64,000 bases of DNA from CAYZED01 sp964477445 (GCA_964477445.1 CAYZED010000003.1:124001-188000), one strand, 5' to 3'. Counted from the stretch's first letter, positions 39,235 to 48,928 are shown. Notes: generated by a model from the sequence alone, not told the origin. Translations and numbers: made by a program.

Positions 39235-39936
39235 TTCTATGGAGAATAAGTTTGTAGTTTTAAGGCGGTGTAAATCTTCCTTATTAATTGATAGGTCCTC
39301 TTTAAGCTGTTCGCTGTGTTTTAAAATGTTTTTTGACATTATTATCTTTCCTGATATTGGGGATAAATTATTTACTGATACAGCACTCATCATGCCATAA
39401 GTGGGGAAGTTCGCGTTCATAGGATTAATTAAAGTTAAGTTGAATTTTTCTGCTACAAATGACTGATTAGTAAGGTTGAAATTTGTAATGCGCTCACTGA
39501 TATTAATATTTCCACTATAAATGTACTCGCAATTTTCATATGAATCATATGAGGAGATGTTTACATATGCGATTGATTTTAATTCGTTTGTTTCACAGTC
39601 AGGAAATAATTCTATCACAGAGGCAATAATTTTCTTCTTTGTGCCACTGTAGTAATAGAAATATAAAATGGGAGAATTATATAAGCTGTTTACGGAGGAG
39701 TTAAATATTGTAGCTTTTTGATTGATTTTTGGTAATAGTTGTGACACGTGAATCTCTAGTGCTTTAGCTAATTCATAGATTGAGAGTACGTCAATAGCAA
39801 TCTTTCCAGATTCATATTTTGAGACGGTGGATTTACTTTTTCCAATAAGCGCCGCTAATTGTTCAATTGAAAGATGTTTTTGTTTTCTGTAAAGCTTAAT
39901 TTTAGCGCCAACTAGCATTAATAATACTTCTTCCAT
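39220..39936 (-). CDS. XRE-family (HTH_3) transcriptional regulator
   Basis: The 238-residue protein has an N-terminal cro/C1-type helix-turn-helix (KLYRKQKHLSIEQLAALIG, then KSKSTVSKYESGKIAIDV, residues 14-50) and a long C-terminal region without recognisable domain, rich in N, S and Y. The target is unknown. GAGGAG lies 6 nt before the ATG. Its last five codons and stop lie in a repeat fragment, so the original C-terminus may have been different. It faces the amidohydrolase gene. Confidence 0.85.
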   Translation of the reverse strand: MEEVLLMLVGAKIKLYRKQKHLSIEQLAALIGKSKSTVSKYESGKIAIDVLSIYELAKALEIHVSQLLPKINQKATIFNSSVNSLYNSPILYFYYYSGTKKKIIASVIELFPDCETNELKSIAYVNISSYDSYENCEYIYSGNINISERITNFNLTNQSFVAEKFNLTLINPMNANFPTYGMMSAVSVNNLSPISGKIIMSKNILKHSEQLKEDLSINKEDLHRLKTTNLFSIEMAKP

Positions 39937-40017
39937 ATTGTTCTCCTCACAAATACTAAAAACCTTTTATATACAAGAATTATAGCAGACGAAGTGGGAA
40001 AAAGCATAACAAAAATT

Positions 40018-40057
40018 AAAAAACCAGAAACGTAAATTAATAATCGTTTCTGGTTTT
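40018..40057 (-). terminator. Terminator of abrB (bidirectional)
   Basis: AAAAACCAGAAACG / CGTTTCTGGTTTTT perfect 14-bp stem; on the minus strand it is followed by a T-rich stretch. Confidence 0.88.
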
Positions 40058-40080
40058 TATATGTCATTTTAAAATGTCAA

Positions 40081-40323
40081 TTATGATCTTTTCATTTCAT
40101 CAAGGCAACTACCGCAGATGTTTTTTCCTTTGTACTGTTTAACGTCTTTTGCGTTTGAGCAGAAGATACAAGCTGGTTCGTATTTTTTAAGAATTATGTG
40201 TTCGCCATCAACATAAATTTCAAGAGCGTCTTTTTCTTCAATGTCAAATGTTCTTCTTAATTCTATTGGAATTACAACCCTGCCTAGTTCGTCAACTTTT
40301 CTTACAATACCTGTAGATTTCAT
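40081..40323 (-). CDS. abrB: AbrB-family transition-state regulator with C-terminal zinc-ribbon-like motif
   Basis: An 80-residue protein with the AbrB swapped-hairpin domain: STGIVRKVDELGRVVIPIEL and RRTFDIEEKDALEIYVDG. The C-terminal half has two CxxC pairs (CIFCSNA and CGSCLDE), as in several clostridial AbrB proteins, suggesting a zinc site. AbrB regulates post-exponential genes. AAGGAGG precedes the ATG; promoter at 40376-40404. Confidence 0.92.
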   Translation of the reverse strand: MKSTGIVRKVDELGRVVIPIELRRTFDIEEKDALEIYVDGEHIILKKYEPACIFCSNAKDVKQYKGKNICGSCLDEMKRS

Positions 40324-40375
40324 TGTGTTTCCTCCTTTTTAATATGAATATATCGACAAAATTTGTTCTAATTAG

Positions 40376-40404
40376 ATATTATCAAATGTGACAAATTAAG
40401 TCAA
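40376..40404 (-). promoter_or_regulatory. Promoter of abrB
   Basis: Minus strand: TTGACT (40404-40399), 17-nt spacer, TAATAT (40381-40376). Confidence 0.75.
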
Positions 40405-40749
40405 GAAAAAAATTGTAAATTATTTATGAAATTCTTTAAGATGAACAGTTAGCAAGCACTAAACATCGAAATATCAAGAAAGATTCTTTTGTTCTATATT
40501 TACAAATAATCCTTTTAAGTTGAAATTAGATAACATAATATTGTAGATTATACGCGACGTGCATAATGATTGTCGATGGGAAACCTTAAACAGCTACATA
40601 CGTTATAGCAATTATTCCCTATAAAAAGAAGTACATTATCTTCAAAGGAATAAGTTGTTTTGTCGAAAATGTTCACTGATTTTTGTAAAAAAAGCTATAA
40701 TTTTTGCAAAAAACAAGTTATAATTTTGGGCAAAAAAAAGCTTGTTTGC

Positions 40750-40864
40750 TTGACGAAAAAAGCATTTAATAGTATATTTCTAATTAGAAGTTTCAAAGGA
40801 AGAGAACAATTTTAAAGTCTAGTAAAGAAACGCCATCCATTGCGATAGGGGTTTGATTTTTTTT
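40750..40864 (+). promoter_or_regulatory. metG promoter and leader with a candidate attenuator
   Basis: TTGACG (40750-40755), 17-nt spacer, TATATT (40773-40778). About 50 nt downstream, AAACGCCATC / GATAGGGGTTT can form an imperfect stem with loop CATTGC, followed by GATTTTTTTT (40828-40864), ending 20 nt before metG. This has terminator shape, but the leader is too short for a T-box and I see no known riboswitch. The remaining 40405-40749 region holds A- and T-rich sequence with AAACAAG / CTTGTTT arms (about 40713-40747) and no gene. Confidence 0.55.
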
Positions 40865-40884
40865 ATAAACGGGAGGATATTTTC

Positions 40885-42918
40885 ATGAATAATAGGAAAG
40901 AATATTACATTACTACGCCGATTTATTATCCATCGGACAAACTACACATCGGTCATTCTTATTGCACTGTTGCGGCGGATACTTCAGCTAGATATAAAAG
41001 ATTAAGAGGCTTTGACGTAATGTTTCTAACTGGAACAGATGAGCACGGTCAAAAGATCCAAAGAAAAGCTGAAGAGGCTGGAATAACTCCACAAGAGTAT
41101 GTTGATAACGTTGTTTTAGGGATACGAGATTTGTGGAAATTATTAAATATATCTAATGATAAATTTATCAGAACTACGGATCCTGCTCACAAAGAAATTG
41201 TACAAAAGATTTTTAAACAACTTTACGACCAGGGCGATATATATAAAAGCGAGTATGAAGGTTGGTATTGTACTCCTTGTGAAAGTTTTTGGACCGAAAA
41301 GCAATTAGTTGAGGGTAACTGCCCAGACTGTGGAAGAGCCGTTGAGATAACGAAGGAAGAGAGCTATTTTTTCAAGCTTTCAAAATATCAAGATCGGCTA
41401 ATTAAACATATTGAAGATAATCCTGAATTTATTTCACCACAAACAAGACAGAACGAAATGTTAAATAACTTCTTAAGGCCAGGATTGGATGATCTCTGCG
41501 TTTCAAGAACATCATTTAAATGGGGCGTTCCAGTTTCTTTTGATGATAAACATGTAGTATATGTTTGGATTGATGCATTGTCAAATTATATAACTGCACT
41601 AGGATATTCTACTGAAAACAATGAAAATTTTAAGAAATATTGGCCTGCCGATGTACATTTAGTGGGAAAAGAAATTGTTAGATTCCATACTATAATTTGG
41701 CCTGCGATGCTAATGGCTCTAAACTTAGAGCTTCCTAAACAAGTATTTGGACATGGATGGCTAATTTTGGATGGCGGAAAGATGTCAAAATCAAAAGGCA
41801 ACGTAGTAGATCCAGTAGTACTAGTAGAAAAATACGGAGTTGATGCGGTGAGATACTTCCTATTAAGAGAGGTTCCTTTTGGATCTGACGGTGTTTATAG
41901 CGAAGAAGCTTTAGTAACTAGGTTAAATTCAGATTTGGCAAATGATTTAGGAAACCTTTTGTCAAGAACGGTAGCAATGATTGATAAATATTTTGATGGA
42001 ATATTACCTGCACCGATTGACACTGATAATGAATTTGATAATAGCTTGAAAATTCTAGCAGATAGCACTCAATTAAAAGTTGAGGAGTATCTCGATAAAT
42101 TACTGTTTTCCAATGCATTAACAGATATTTGGAAATTAGTGAGCAGATCAAATAAGTACATAGATGAAACAACTCCTTGGATTTTAGCTAAGGATGACAG
42201 CCAAAAAGGCAGACTTGGCACAGTATTATATAACTTAGCTGAGTCACTTAGAATTATTGCGGTTTTAATTTCACCATTTATGCCGAATACTCCAGAAAAA
42301 ATCTATTCACAACTTGGTATCGAAGAAACAAGCATTACAGAATGGGACAGTATTCACACATTCGGAAGGATAACGCCTGGCATAAAAGTGAAAAAAGGCG
42401 AAATAGTTTTTCCGAGAATTGAAATGGAAAAAGAAATCGATGGTAGCGAAAAACTTTCTATGGAAGAATTAAAACAAAAGAAAAAAGCCGAAAAGGAAGC
42501 ACTTAAGGCCGCTCAGAAGACAGAGAAAAAAATAGAGCAAAAGATAGAGCAAAAGATAGAGCCTGAAGCTGTTGAAAAAATTGAAGAAAAATTACCAGAA
42601 ATTACATATGATGATTTTATGAAAATGGATCTTCGCTTAGCTAAAGTAATTGAAGCGACTAAGGTCGAGAAATCGGATAAATTGATTAAGATGCAGTTAC
42701 AAGTTGGAGATGAAATTAGACAAGTAGTGTCCGGCATTGCAGAATACTACTCACCAGAAGAAATGGTTGGTAAAACAGTTACTTTAGTTTATAATTTAAA
42801 ACCTGTTAAACTGAGAGGGATAGAATCTCAAGGGATGATACTAGCGGTTGACCATGAAGAAAAGCTCTCAGTCATAGGACCAGAGTTTGAAATGCCAACA
42901 GGATTAAGGGTGATGTAA
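40885..42918 (+). CDS. metG: Methionyl-tRNA synthetase
   Basis: A 677-residue class I synthetase. HIGH-type motif KLHIGHSYC (residue about 19), zinc knuckle CTPCESFW and CPDCG (residues 130-152), KMSKSKGNVV (residue about 297) and anticodon-binding helices. A K/E-rich linker with EQKIEQKIE repeats leads to a C-terminal tRNA-binding domain (DFMKMDLRLAKVIEATKVE). GGGAGG precedes the ATG. tatD follows by 2 nt. Confidence 0.98.
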   Translation: MNNRKEYYITTPIYYPSDKLHIGHSYCTVAADTSARYKRLRGFDVMFLTGTDEHGQKIQRKAEEAGITPQEYVDNVVLGIRDLWKLLNISNDKFIRTTDPAHKEIVQKIFKQLYDQGDIYKSEYEGWYCTPCESFWTEKQLVEGNCPDCGRAVEITKEESYFFKLSKYQDRLIKHIEDNPEFISPQTRQNEMLNNFLRPGLDDLCVSRTSFKWGVPVSFDDKHVVYVWIDALSNYITALGYSTENNENFKKYWPADVHLVGKEIVRFHTIIWPAMLMALNLELPKQVFGHGWLILDGGKMSKSKGNVVDPVVLVEKYGVDAVRYFLLREVPFGSDGVYSEEALVTRLNSDLANDLGNLLSRTVAMIDKYFDGILPAPIDTDNEFDNSLKILADSTQLKVEEYLDKLLFSNALTDIWKLVSRSNKYIDETTPWILAKDDSQKGRLGTVLYNLAESLRIIAVLISPFMPNTPEKIYSQLGIEETSITEWDSIHTFGRITPGIKVKKGEIVFPRIEMEKEIDGSEKLSMEELKQKKKAEKEALKAAQKTEKKIEQKIEQKIEPEAVEKIEEKLPEITYDDFMKMDLRLAKVIEATKVEKSDKLIKMQLQVGDEIRQVVSGIAEYYSPEEMVGKTVTLVYNLKPVKLRGIESQGMILAVDHEEKLSVIGPEFEMPTGLRVM

Positions 42919-42920
42919 AA

Positions 42921-43685
42921 ATGTTATTTGATACACATGCTCATTTTGATGATAGAAAATTTGATCAAGATAGAGATGCAATGATTAAGAAAAGCTACGA
43001 GGATGGGGTAACGCTAATTATGAATCCCGGATCAAGTATTTCTAGCTCAAAGCAATCGGTACTTTTATCAAAAAAATATGACTTTATGTATTGTGCAGTA
43101 GGGGTTCATCCCCACGATGCAACTGAAATGGATGACAGATCAATTGAAATTTTAGCAGATTTAGCTATTAGAGATAAAGTTAAAGCCATAGGAGAAATAG
43201 GGTTGGATTATTTTCGAGATCTATCTCCAAGAGATATCCAAAAAAAACGACTTATTGAACAAATAGATCTGGCTAAACAGCTTAATTTACCTGTAATTCT
43301 TCATGATCGGGACTCACATGAAGATATAATGAGTATTTTAAGAAAAGAAAACATTAAATCTATTGGTGGGGTTTTGCACAGTTTTTCTGGAAGCAAAGAA
43401 ATGGCAAAGGAATGTCTTAAATTAGGGCTGTTTCTATCAATTTCAGGCCCTATTACATTTAGCAATGCCAAGAAAACTGTGGAAGTTGTTAAAGATGTTC
43501 CATTAGAGTATTTACTAATTGAAACAGACTCTCCATATCTGACACCAGTACCTCACAGGGGAGAAAGAAATTATTCTGGACATGTTAAATTTGTTGCTCA
43601 AAAAGTTTCAGAAATAAAGAATATAGATTTTGAAATTGTAGCGAGGACAACATTTGAAAATGGTAAGAGACTGTTTAAAATATAG
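42921..43685 (+). CDS. tatD: TatD family DNase/hydrolase
   Basis: A 254-residue metal-dependent hydrolase: DTHAHFDD, GEIGLDYF, ILHDRDSHEDI, LHSFSG and ETDSPYLTPVPHRG carry the metal ligands. B. subtilis has yabD in the same place after metS. Start is 2 nt after metG, so coupled. Confidence 0.95.
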   Translation: MLFDTHAHFDDRKFDQDRDAMIKKSYEDGVTLIMNPGSSISSSKQSVLLSKKYDFMYCAVGVHPHDATEMDDRSIEILADLAIRDKVKAIGEIGLDYFRDLSPRDIQKKRLIEQIDLAKQLNLPVILHDRDSHEDIMSILRKENIKSIGGVLHSFSGSKEMAKECLKLGLFLSISGPITFSNAKKTVEVVKDVPLEYLLIETDSPYLTPVPHRGERNYSGHVKFVAQKVSEIKNIDFEIVARTTFENGKRLFKI

Positions 43686-43759
43686 GTATATATAAATATT
43701 TTTTGCTATGATATAATCAATTCAAATATGTAGTATATGTTAAGATTTCAGGAGGAAAA

Positions 43760-44935
43760 ATGGATAGAAGAATTTTGTTTGTAAGTAATGAAGCTGCAAT
43801 TTTAAAAGAAGTGAATACTCTCTTTGTTGGGGAAGCCTATCAGCTTCATTTAGCTAGCAGTGGAGGACAGGCAATAGAATTCATGGCAGCGATCCCTATT
43901 GATATGGTAATTACAGATATGAGATTATCAGATATGGATGGCTATCAGTTATTAAAAAAACTTAAAGAGAAATTTCCTCGTGCGATGAGACTAATAATCG
44001 CAAACCAAAATGAAGAAAGATTAGTATTAAAGGCAATAGAAGCTGGTCTAGCTAGGACATATATATTAAAGCCTTGGGATGGAAATTATTTTAAAAATAT
44101 AGTCAGTAAGATGTTTGAAATCAAAGAGTTGCTTGAGAGCAATGATCTAGTTAATATCATGCACTTACAGGATAAACTACCTACGATGCCGACTTTATAT
44201 ACAGAATTATCTAATGCGATAGAGTCAGATGCCAATATGGAAGAAGTGGCTCGCATTATTGAAAAAGATCAATCCACAGCTGCACGAGTTCTTCATATTG
44301 CGAATACTGCCTTTTTTGGTGCACGCACAGGCAATATTAAACAAGCTACGATGTACTTAGGTTTTTCAAATTTGAAGAATATTGTTTTAAGTTCAGTTTT
44401 ATTTGAACAAGAAGAGAATAAGTTTAAATCAAAATATATAAGCATGGAAATGTTTTGGAAACATGCTAGTCAATGCAATAAGCTTGTTAACAAAATATAT
44501 GCCAGAGTACTCGGTAGAAGAGTAAAAGATGTCGGCGCTTCAGCAGGACTTTTACATGATATTGGGAAAATTCTTTTGGTAAAAAACTTTCCTACAGAAT
44601 ACATTGATGTAGTTAATGAAGTGGCTGAATTAGAGGAATCATTTGAAAATTCAGAAAAAAGAAAATTCAATGTAACACACATGGAAGTTGGAGGTTTCTT
44701 GTTGAATTGGTGGGGGCTTCCACACGCAATTGTTGAAGCGGCACTATTTCATCACGATCCACTTTCGGAAATGGTAATTAATAAAGAATTAGTTTGTGTT
44801 GTTCACCTTGCAGATCACTACGCTTGGAAGCAACTCAGCAAAATAACCAATGTGGAAATCAAACCTGGAGTACTAGAATTTTTGAATATAACGGAAGAAG
44901 AGTGTCAAGCCATAGCGGATGAAAAAAATGAATAA
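43760..44935 (+). CDS. Response regulator with C-terminal HDOD domain
   Basis: 391 residues. The N-terminal receiver domain (residues 1-120) has the phospho-acceptor region MVITDMRLSDMDGY and KPWDG near residue 105. The C-terminal HDOD domain (residues 150-340) has LPTMPTLYTELSNAIE, HIANTAFFG and GLLHDIGKILLV, the last an intact HD motif, less common in HDOD proteins. Such proteins act in signalling without DNA-binding output. No histidine kinase is adjacent. CAGGAGG precedes the ATG, and a TATAAT lies about 45 nt upstream. It is inserted in the otherwise conserved tatD-yabE order. Confidence 0.88.
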   Translation: MDRRILFVSNEAAILKEVNTLFVGEAYQLHLASSGGQAIEFMAAIPIDMVITDMRLSDMDGYQLLKKLKEKFPRAMRLIIANQNEERLVLKAIEAGLARTYILKPWDGNYFKNIVSKMFEIKELLESNDLVNIMHLQDKLPTMPTLYTELSNAIESDANMEEVARIIEKDQSTAARVLHIANTAFFGARTGNIKQATMYLGFSNLKNIVLSSVLFEQEENKFKSKYISMEMFWKHASQCNKLVNKIYARVLGRRVKDVGASAGLLHDIGKILLVKNFPTEYIDVVNEVAELEESFENSEKRKFNVTHMEVGGFLLNWWGLPHAIVEAALFHHDPLSEMVINKELVCVVHLADHYAWKQLSKITNVEIKPGVLEFLNITEEECQAIADEKNE

Positions 44936-44990
44936 AATGTAAAAAGATGTAAACTTATATTGACTTTTTTTATAATCGAGGTTAAAATGA

Positions 44991-45022
44991 AAATACCGTA
45001 CAGATATACGGTATTTTTTTAT
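44991..45022 (+). terminator. Terminator after the HDOD gene
   Basis: AAATACCGTA / TACGGTATTT stem, 6-nt loop, followed by TTTTATT. Confidence 0.85.
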
Positions 45023-45120
45023 TGTATAGGAAAATATACTATTTTGAAAACAGCAACCCACAGATTGTGAATGGTTTCGAGGATTAAGAAAAAAACATTT
45101 ACAAAAAAAGGAGGTAGAGG

Positions 45121-46134
45121 ATGAGTTCAATTAAAAAAGCCATATTTGGTATTTTAATTCTGTCCATCATTATTTCTACTGCATCTTTAACTTACAGCAT
45201 ATTGAAGAAAGACATTAGTATCACTATTGAAAATCAACAAGAGAGTATATCAACATTTAAAAGTACAGTTAGCGAAGTACTTCAAGAAAAAAACATTTCA
45301 ATTGGTGAGAACGATGTCATTAATTTTGACGAAAAAGAGAAACTTAAAGATGGGTTAGAAATAATAATTATTCGTGCTAAGAAAGTTAATATTAGTATGG
45401 ATAATAAAATCAAAGTAATTATGTCGATTGGACCAACTATTGCAGATGTTTTAAAGCAAGTTGGTATTAATCTTGGAGAGAAAGATATTGTAATTCCAAA
45501 GTTAACTACAATCATAAAGGATGATTTTAATGTTAAAATCACAAAAGTTACTGAGAGAACAATATATAAAAAAATTCAGTTAGCATATGGAAGAGTTGTT
45601 GTTAGAGATCCAAAGATCGAAAAAGGTATTACGAAAATTGTTAGAGAAGGCAAGACAGGATTGAAAGAGCTTAAAATCAATGTCACTTATGCAGATGGAA
45701 AAGAAGTTAATCGAAAAACGGTGGCAGAGGTAGTTTTAAGAAAGCCGCTAAATAGTATATTTAAAGAGGGAACAAAAAATTTCGTAGCAATTTCTAGAGG
45801 AAGCAGCATGAATTTTTCTAGAGCGTTTTTTTCCAGAGCATCTGCATACTGGGCTGGGAGCTGCGGAAAGTCCAAATCAAATCCTGGATATGGTTGGACT
45901 TCAATGGGAGTAAAAGTTAAAAAAGGCATTGTAGCTGTTGATCCACATTATATCCCTTACGGAACATGGTTATATATTGAAGGCTATGGAATTGCTCTCG
46001 CTGCAGACACAGGCGGAGACATGAGAGGTAACAGAATTGATCTAGGGTTTGATAATGACTTTCAATGCAGATCGTTTGGAAGAAGAACAGTAAAAGTTTA
46101 TATACTTGAAAAACCCAGGTATAATTTTAAATAA
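45121..46134 (+). CDS. yabE: YabE-like cell-wall protein (DUF348, G5 and 3D domains)
   Basis: A 337-residue exported protein. One N-terminal membrane helix or signal (KAIFGILILSIIISTASLTY), two DUF348 ubiquitin-like repeats (residues 32-140), a G5 domain (about 145-225) and a C-terminal 3D domain (about 245-335). The three aspartates of the 3D domain are in AVDPHYIP, AADTGGDMRG and RIDLGF. Related Rpf/YabE/YocH proteins bind or cleave peptidoglycan. AAAGGAGG precedes the ATG. It sits upstream of rnmV and rsmA as in B. subtilis. Confidence 0.92.
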   Translation: MSSIKKAIFGILILSIIISTASLTYSILKKDISITIENQQESISTFKSTVSEVLQEKNISIGENDVINFDEKEKLKDGLEIIIIRAKKVNISMDNKIKVIMSIGPTIADVLKQVGINLGEKDIVIPKLTTIIKDDFNVKITKVTERTIYKKIQLAYGRVVVRDPKIEKGITKIVREGKTGLKELKINVTYADGKEVNRKTVAEVVLRKPLNSIFKEGTKNFVAISRGSSMNFSRAFFSRASAYWAGSCGKSKSNPGYGWTSMGVKVKKGIVAVDPHYIPYGTWLYIEGYGIALAADTGGDMRGNRIDLGFDNDFQCRSFGRRTVKVYILEKPRYNFK

Positions 46135-46144
46135 ATAAATGATA

Positions 46145-46182
46145 AAATGATGCTGTGCCTAAAAAACATAGCATCATTTCTT
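46145..46182 (+). terminator. Terminator after yabE
   Basis: AAATGATGCT / AGCATCATTT stem (extended by GTG/CAT), 9-nt loop, then CTT. It lies 11 nt after the stop of yabE. Confidence 0.8.
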
Positions 46183-46214
46183 ATAGTAGCCAAATTTCTT
46201 ATGTAGAGGGGAAA

Positions 46215-46781
46215 ATGTTGAAAAAAAAAATACAACAAATCATAGTGGTAGAGGGAAAAAACGATTACAATGCAGTAAGCCGAGCGGTCGATGCACATAT
46301 AATTATTACTAGTGGATTTGGGCTAAATGCACAGATTTTAAGTGAAATAAAAACGGCTCAAGAAAAAAATGGAGTTATTGTCTTAACGGATCCAGATTTT
46401 ATGGGAGAAAAAATAAGATCTATAATAGAAAAAAAAATACCGGGCGTATTACACGCTTATATATCTAGAAGAGATGGGACTGTAAACAAAGATATTGGTG
46501 TAGAAAATGCCTCGCCAGAAGTAATTTTGTCAGCCATAAAAAAAGCAATTTCTAGAGAAGAAAAATATGGCGAGACAGAAAATGACAATTTCATTGAGTA
46601 CACATCAATTGATTTATATAACTTCGGATTAAGTGGTTCTTCAAACAGCGAATCGCTGAGGGCAGATACAGCAGCAAAGCTTGGCCTTGGAAACTGTAAT
46701 AGTAAACAATTTTTAACTAGATTGAATAAATATAAAATAAGTCGTTCGGAATTCATAAAGGAGATATCACATAATGAATAA
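46215..46781 (+). CDS. rnmV: Ribonuclease M5 (5S rRNA maturation)
   Basis: A 188-residue Toprim nuclease: IIVVEGKNDYNAVSRA at the N-terminus (catalytic Glu) and VLTDPDFMGEKIRSII (DxD) near residue 57. It processes precursor 5S rRNA. ATG 46215 with GAGGGG is preferred; a longer frame starts inside the preceding terminator. It overlaps rsmA by 8 nt. Confidence 0.95.
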   Translation: MLKKKIQQIIVVEGKNDYNAVSRAVDAHIIITSGFGLNAQILSEIKTAQEKNGVIVLTDPDFMGEKIRSIIEKKIPGVLHAYISRRDGTVNKDIGVENASPEVILSAIKKAISREEKYGETENDNFIEYTSIDLYNFGLSGSSNSESLRADTAAKLGLGNCNSKQFLTRLNKYKISRSEFIKEISHNE

Positions 46782-47634
46782 GGCTATGTCATTAAAAGAG
46801 CAAACTATAGAACAGTTGAAAATACATGGATTTAGACTAAGTAAAGGTATGGGACAAAATTTTCTTATTGATGAGAATGTTCTAGTCGGAATATTAGATG
46901 GTGCCGAGATAGATAAAGATGATTATGTACTTGAAATAGGTCCTGGTTTTGGGGTATTAACTGGCGGGTTATGTAGTAGAGCTAAAAAAGTCGTCTCAGT
47001 TGAACTTGATCAAAGATTATTTGAAATTTTGAAGATAAACTTACATGGATTTGATAATTTTGAACTAATTGAAGGAGATATACTTCAAACAGACATTAAT
47101 AGTATAATTACAAATAAGTTTGATGGGCATAGTGCCAAAGTTGTTGCGAATTTACCATATTATATTACAACACCTATAATTATGAGGCTTTTAGAAGAAG
47201 GTTATGATTTTAAGAGCATTACAGTGATGGTCCAAAAAGAAGTAGCAGATAGACTTTGTGCATCTCCGGGAACAAAAGAATATGGTGCGATAACCATAAC
47301 ATCTTCTTTTTATGCTTCGGTCAAGAGGGTACTGGAAGTTCCCGCAAATTCATTTATTCCAGCCCCAGATGTTGATTCAACTGTAATTAGGTTTGATATT
47401 AGAGAAAAACCTCCGGTAGAAGTGTCTGACAAAAAACTATTTCTTAGATTAATTAAAGCTGGATTTGGACAAAGAAGAAAAACACTTCTTAACGCTCTGA
47501 ATGCAGGTGGATTCTTTAAGACTAAAGCTGAAATTTGTGAAATTTTAATGAGTTGCAATGTTGAACCTTCGCGAAGAGGTGAAACGCTTTCGATTAAAGA
47601 ATACGCGGATATAGCAAATGAACTCTTAAAATGA
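46774..47634 (+). CDS. rsmA: 16S rRNA dimethyladenosine transferase RsmA (KsgA)
   Basis: A 286-residue SAM methyltransferase for A1518/A1519. GMGQNFLIDENVL, the SAM motif LEIGPGFGVLTGGL and NLPYYITTPIIM are all present, and the C-terminal GQRRKTLLNAL block follows. AAGGAGATATCACATA precedes the ATG. Downstream, 47635-47744 holds two GGGTTTCCTA repeats and small hairpins, then rodA. Confidence 0.97.
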   Translation: MNKAMSLKEQTIEQLKIHGFRLSKGMGQNFLIDENVLVGILDGAEIDKDDYVLEIGPGFGVLTGGLCSRAKKVVSVELDQRLFEILKINLHGFDNFELIEGDILQTDINSIITNKFDGHSAKVVANLPYYITTPIIMRLLEEGYDFKSITVMVQKEVADRLCASPGTKEYGAITITSSFYASVKRVLEVPANSFIPAPDVDSTVIRFDIREKPPVEVSDKKLFLRLIKAGFGQRRKTLLNALNAGGFFKTKAEICEILMSCNVEPSRRGETLSIKEYADIANELLK

Positions 47635-47744
47635 GATCTCCTTGGGGTTTCCTACGAAAATAAATCTTATATTTTCGTTATGCTTGTGCAAAAAGCATTT
47701 TATGAGGGTTTCCTATATTAAAGAATAAATAAGGAAGTGATTAT

Positions 47745-48863
47745 TTGAGACTCGGAGATTTTATCGACAAAAAACTAGTAAGAAATATTGATATGCCACT
47801 CGTATTAACGTCTCTAGCGCTAATATTTATCGGATTTATGACTATTGCAAGTTCTCTATGGATATTTAACGGAGGAAGTCCAGCTAGACTAAAAATACAA
47901 CTAGTGGCGTTTATTATTGGAATTGTTGCGGTTTTCATAGTTATGCTTTTTGATTATAATACGTTTGGCGACTTTGAAATCCCAATATATGTGATTAGTA
48001 TGATTTTGCTAATTTTAGTTTTTATTTTTGGAGTGAGGATTAATGGAGCTTTAAGTTGGATAGACATAGGACCTGTGATGTTTCAGCCTTCAGAAGTAGT
48101 TAAAATTGGTTTTATTTTAGCATTTGCGAAACATTTAGAAAGAAAAAAAGACAAGCTCGAAAATATTTTAGATGTTCTTCCGAGCCTTTTGTATTTAGCA
48201 ATTCCACTGGCCCTGATTTATAAACAGCCGGACGTGGGAACTATTTTAGTATTCATTTTTGTTGCATTCTTCATGATGTACGCGGCAGGATTAAGTTATA
48301 AATTAATTATTTTAGCTTTTGGTAGTTTATTTGCTTTGTTGCCAATCATATGGATTTTTTTCCTTCAGAATTACCAAAAGAACAGAATTCTTACCTTTAT
48401 AAATCCAGAGCTTGATCCTTCGGGTTCAGGATATAACGTAATTCAGTCAAAAATCGCAATCGGCTCTGGTATGTTCTTTGGAAAAGGTTTTTTTAAAGGA
48501 ACTCAAAATCTACTCGGATTTATCCCTGCGAGACAGACGGACTTTATTTTTTCTGTTTTAGGCGAAGAAGCAGGTTTTGTGGGAAGCGTGCTTGTTGTTC
48601 TATTATTTGTATTTTTAATGTATAGAATATTGTTTATAGCAAAAGCATCAAAAAATGATTACGGAATGATTGTTTGCACAGGAATTATGGCTATGTTCCT
48701 ATTCCACGTATTAGAAAACATCGGCATGACTATTCAGTTAATGCCAGTAACCGGCATTCCTCTCCCGTTTATCAGTTATGGAGGTAGTTCACTACTTACC
48801 AATATGGTCGCATTGGGGATAGTAATCAACATCGGAATGCGGCGACAAGTCATAAGATTCTAG
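47745..48863 (+). CDS. rodA: SEDS-family peptidoglycan polymerase (RodA/FtsW)
   Basis: A 372-residue integral membrane glycosyltransferase with about ten helices. Characteristic: GARSWI-like GALSWIDIGPVMFQPSE (about residue 100), KQPDVGTILVF (about 160) and the C-terminal GIPLPFISYGGSSLL. RodA works in cell-wall elongation; FtsW and SpoVE are close, so the assignment to RodA is tentative. The start is TTG at 47745 after AAGGAAGTG. It may end at AGCGG-ACAAA-CCGCT (48861-48876). Confidence 0.87.
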   Translation: MRLGDFIDKKLVRNIDMPLVLTSLALIFIGFMTIASSLWIFNGGSPARLKIQLVAFIIGIVAVFIVMLFDYNTFGDFEIPIYVISMILLILVFIFGVRINGALSWIDIGPVMFQPSEVVKIGFILAFAKHLERKKDKLENILDVLPSLLYLAIPLALIYKQPDVGTILVFIFVAFFMMYAAGLSYKLIILAFGSLFALLPIIWIFFLQNYQKNRILTFINPELDPSGSGYNVIQSKIAIGSGMFFGKGFFKGTQNLLGFIPARQTDFIFSVLGEEAGFVGSVLVVLLFVFLMYRILFIAKASKNDYGMIVCTGIMAMFLFHVLENIGMTIQLMPVTGIPLPFISYGGSSLLTNMVALGIVINIGMRRQVIRF

Positions 48864-48928
48864 CGGACAAACCGCTCTATTTCTCAGATGAAATATTTTG
48901 CGGGTTTGAAAAAGTATATTTTCTATGT

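Noticed and set aside
44976..45080. Small reading frame starting MKIPYRYTV between the HDOD gene and yabE
   Set aside because: It begins at a terminator hairpin and has no recognisable product; the terminator explains the sequence.
46155..46214. 20-residue upstream extension of ribonuclease M5
   Set aside because: It starts inside the yabE terminator; the ATG at 46215 has GAGGGG and matches known N-termini.
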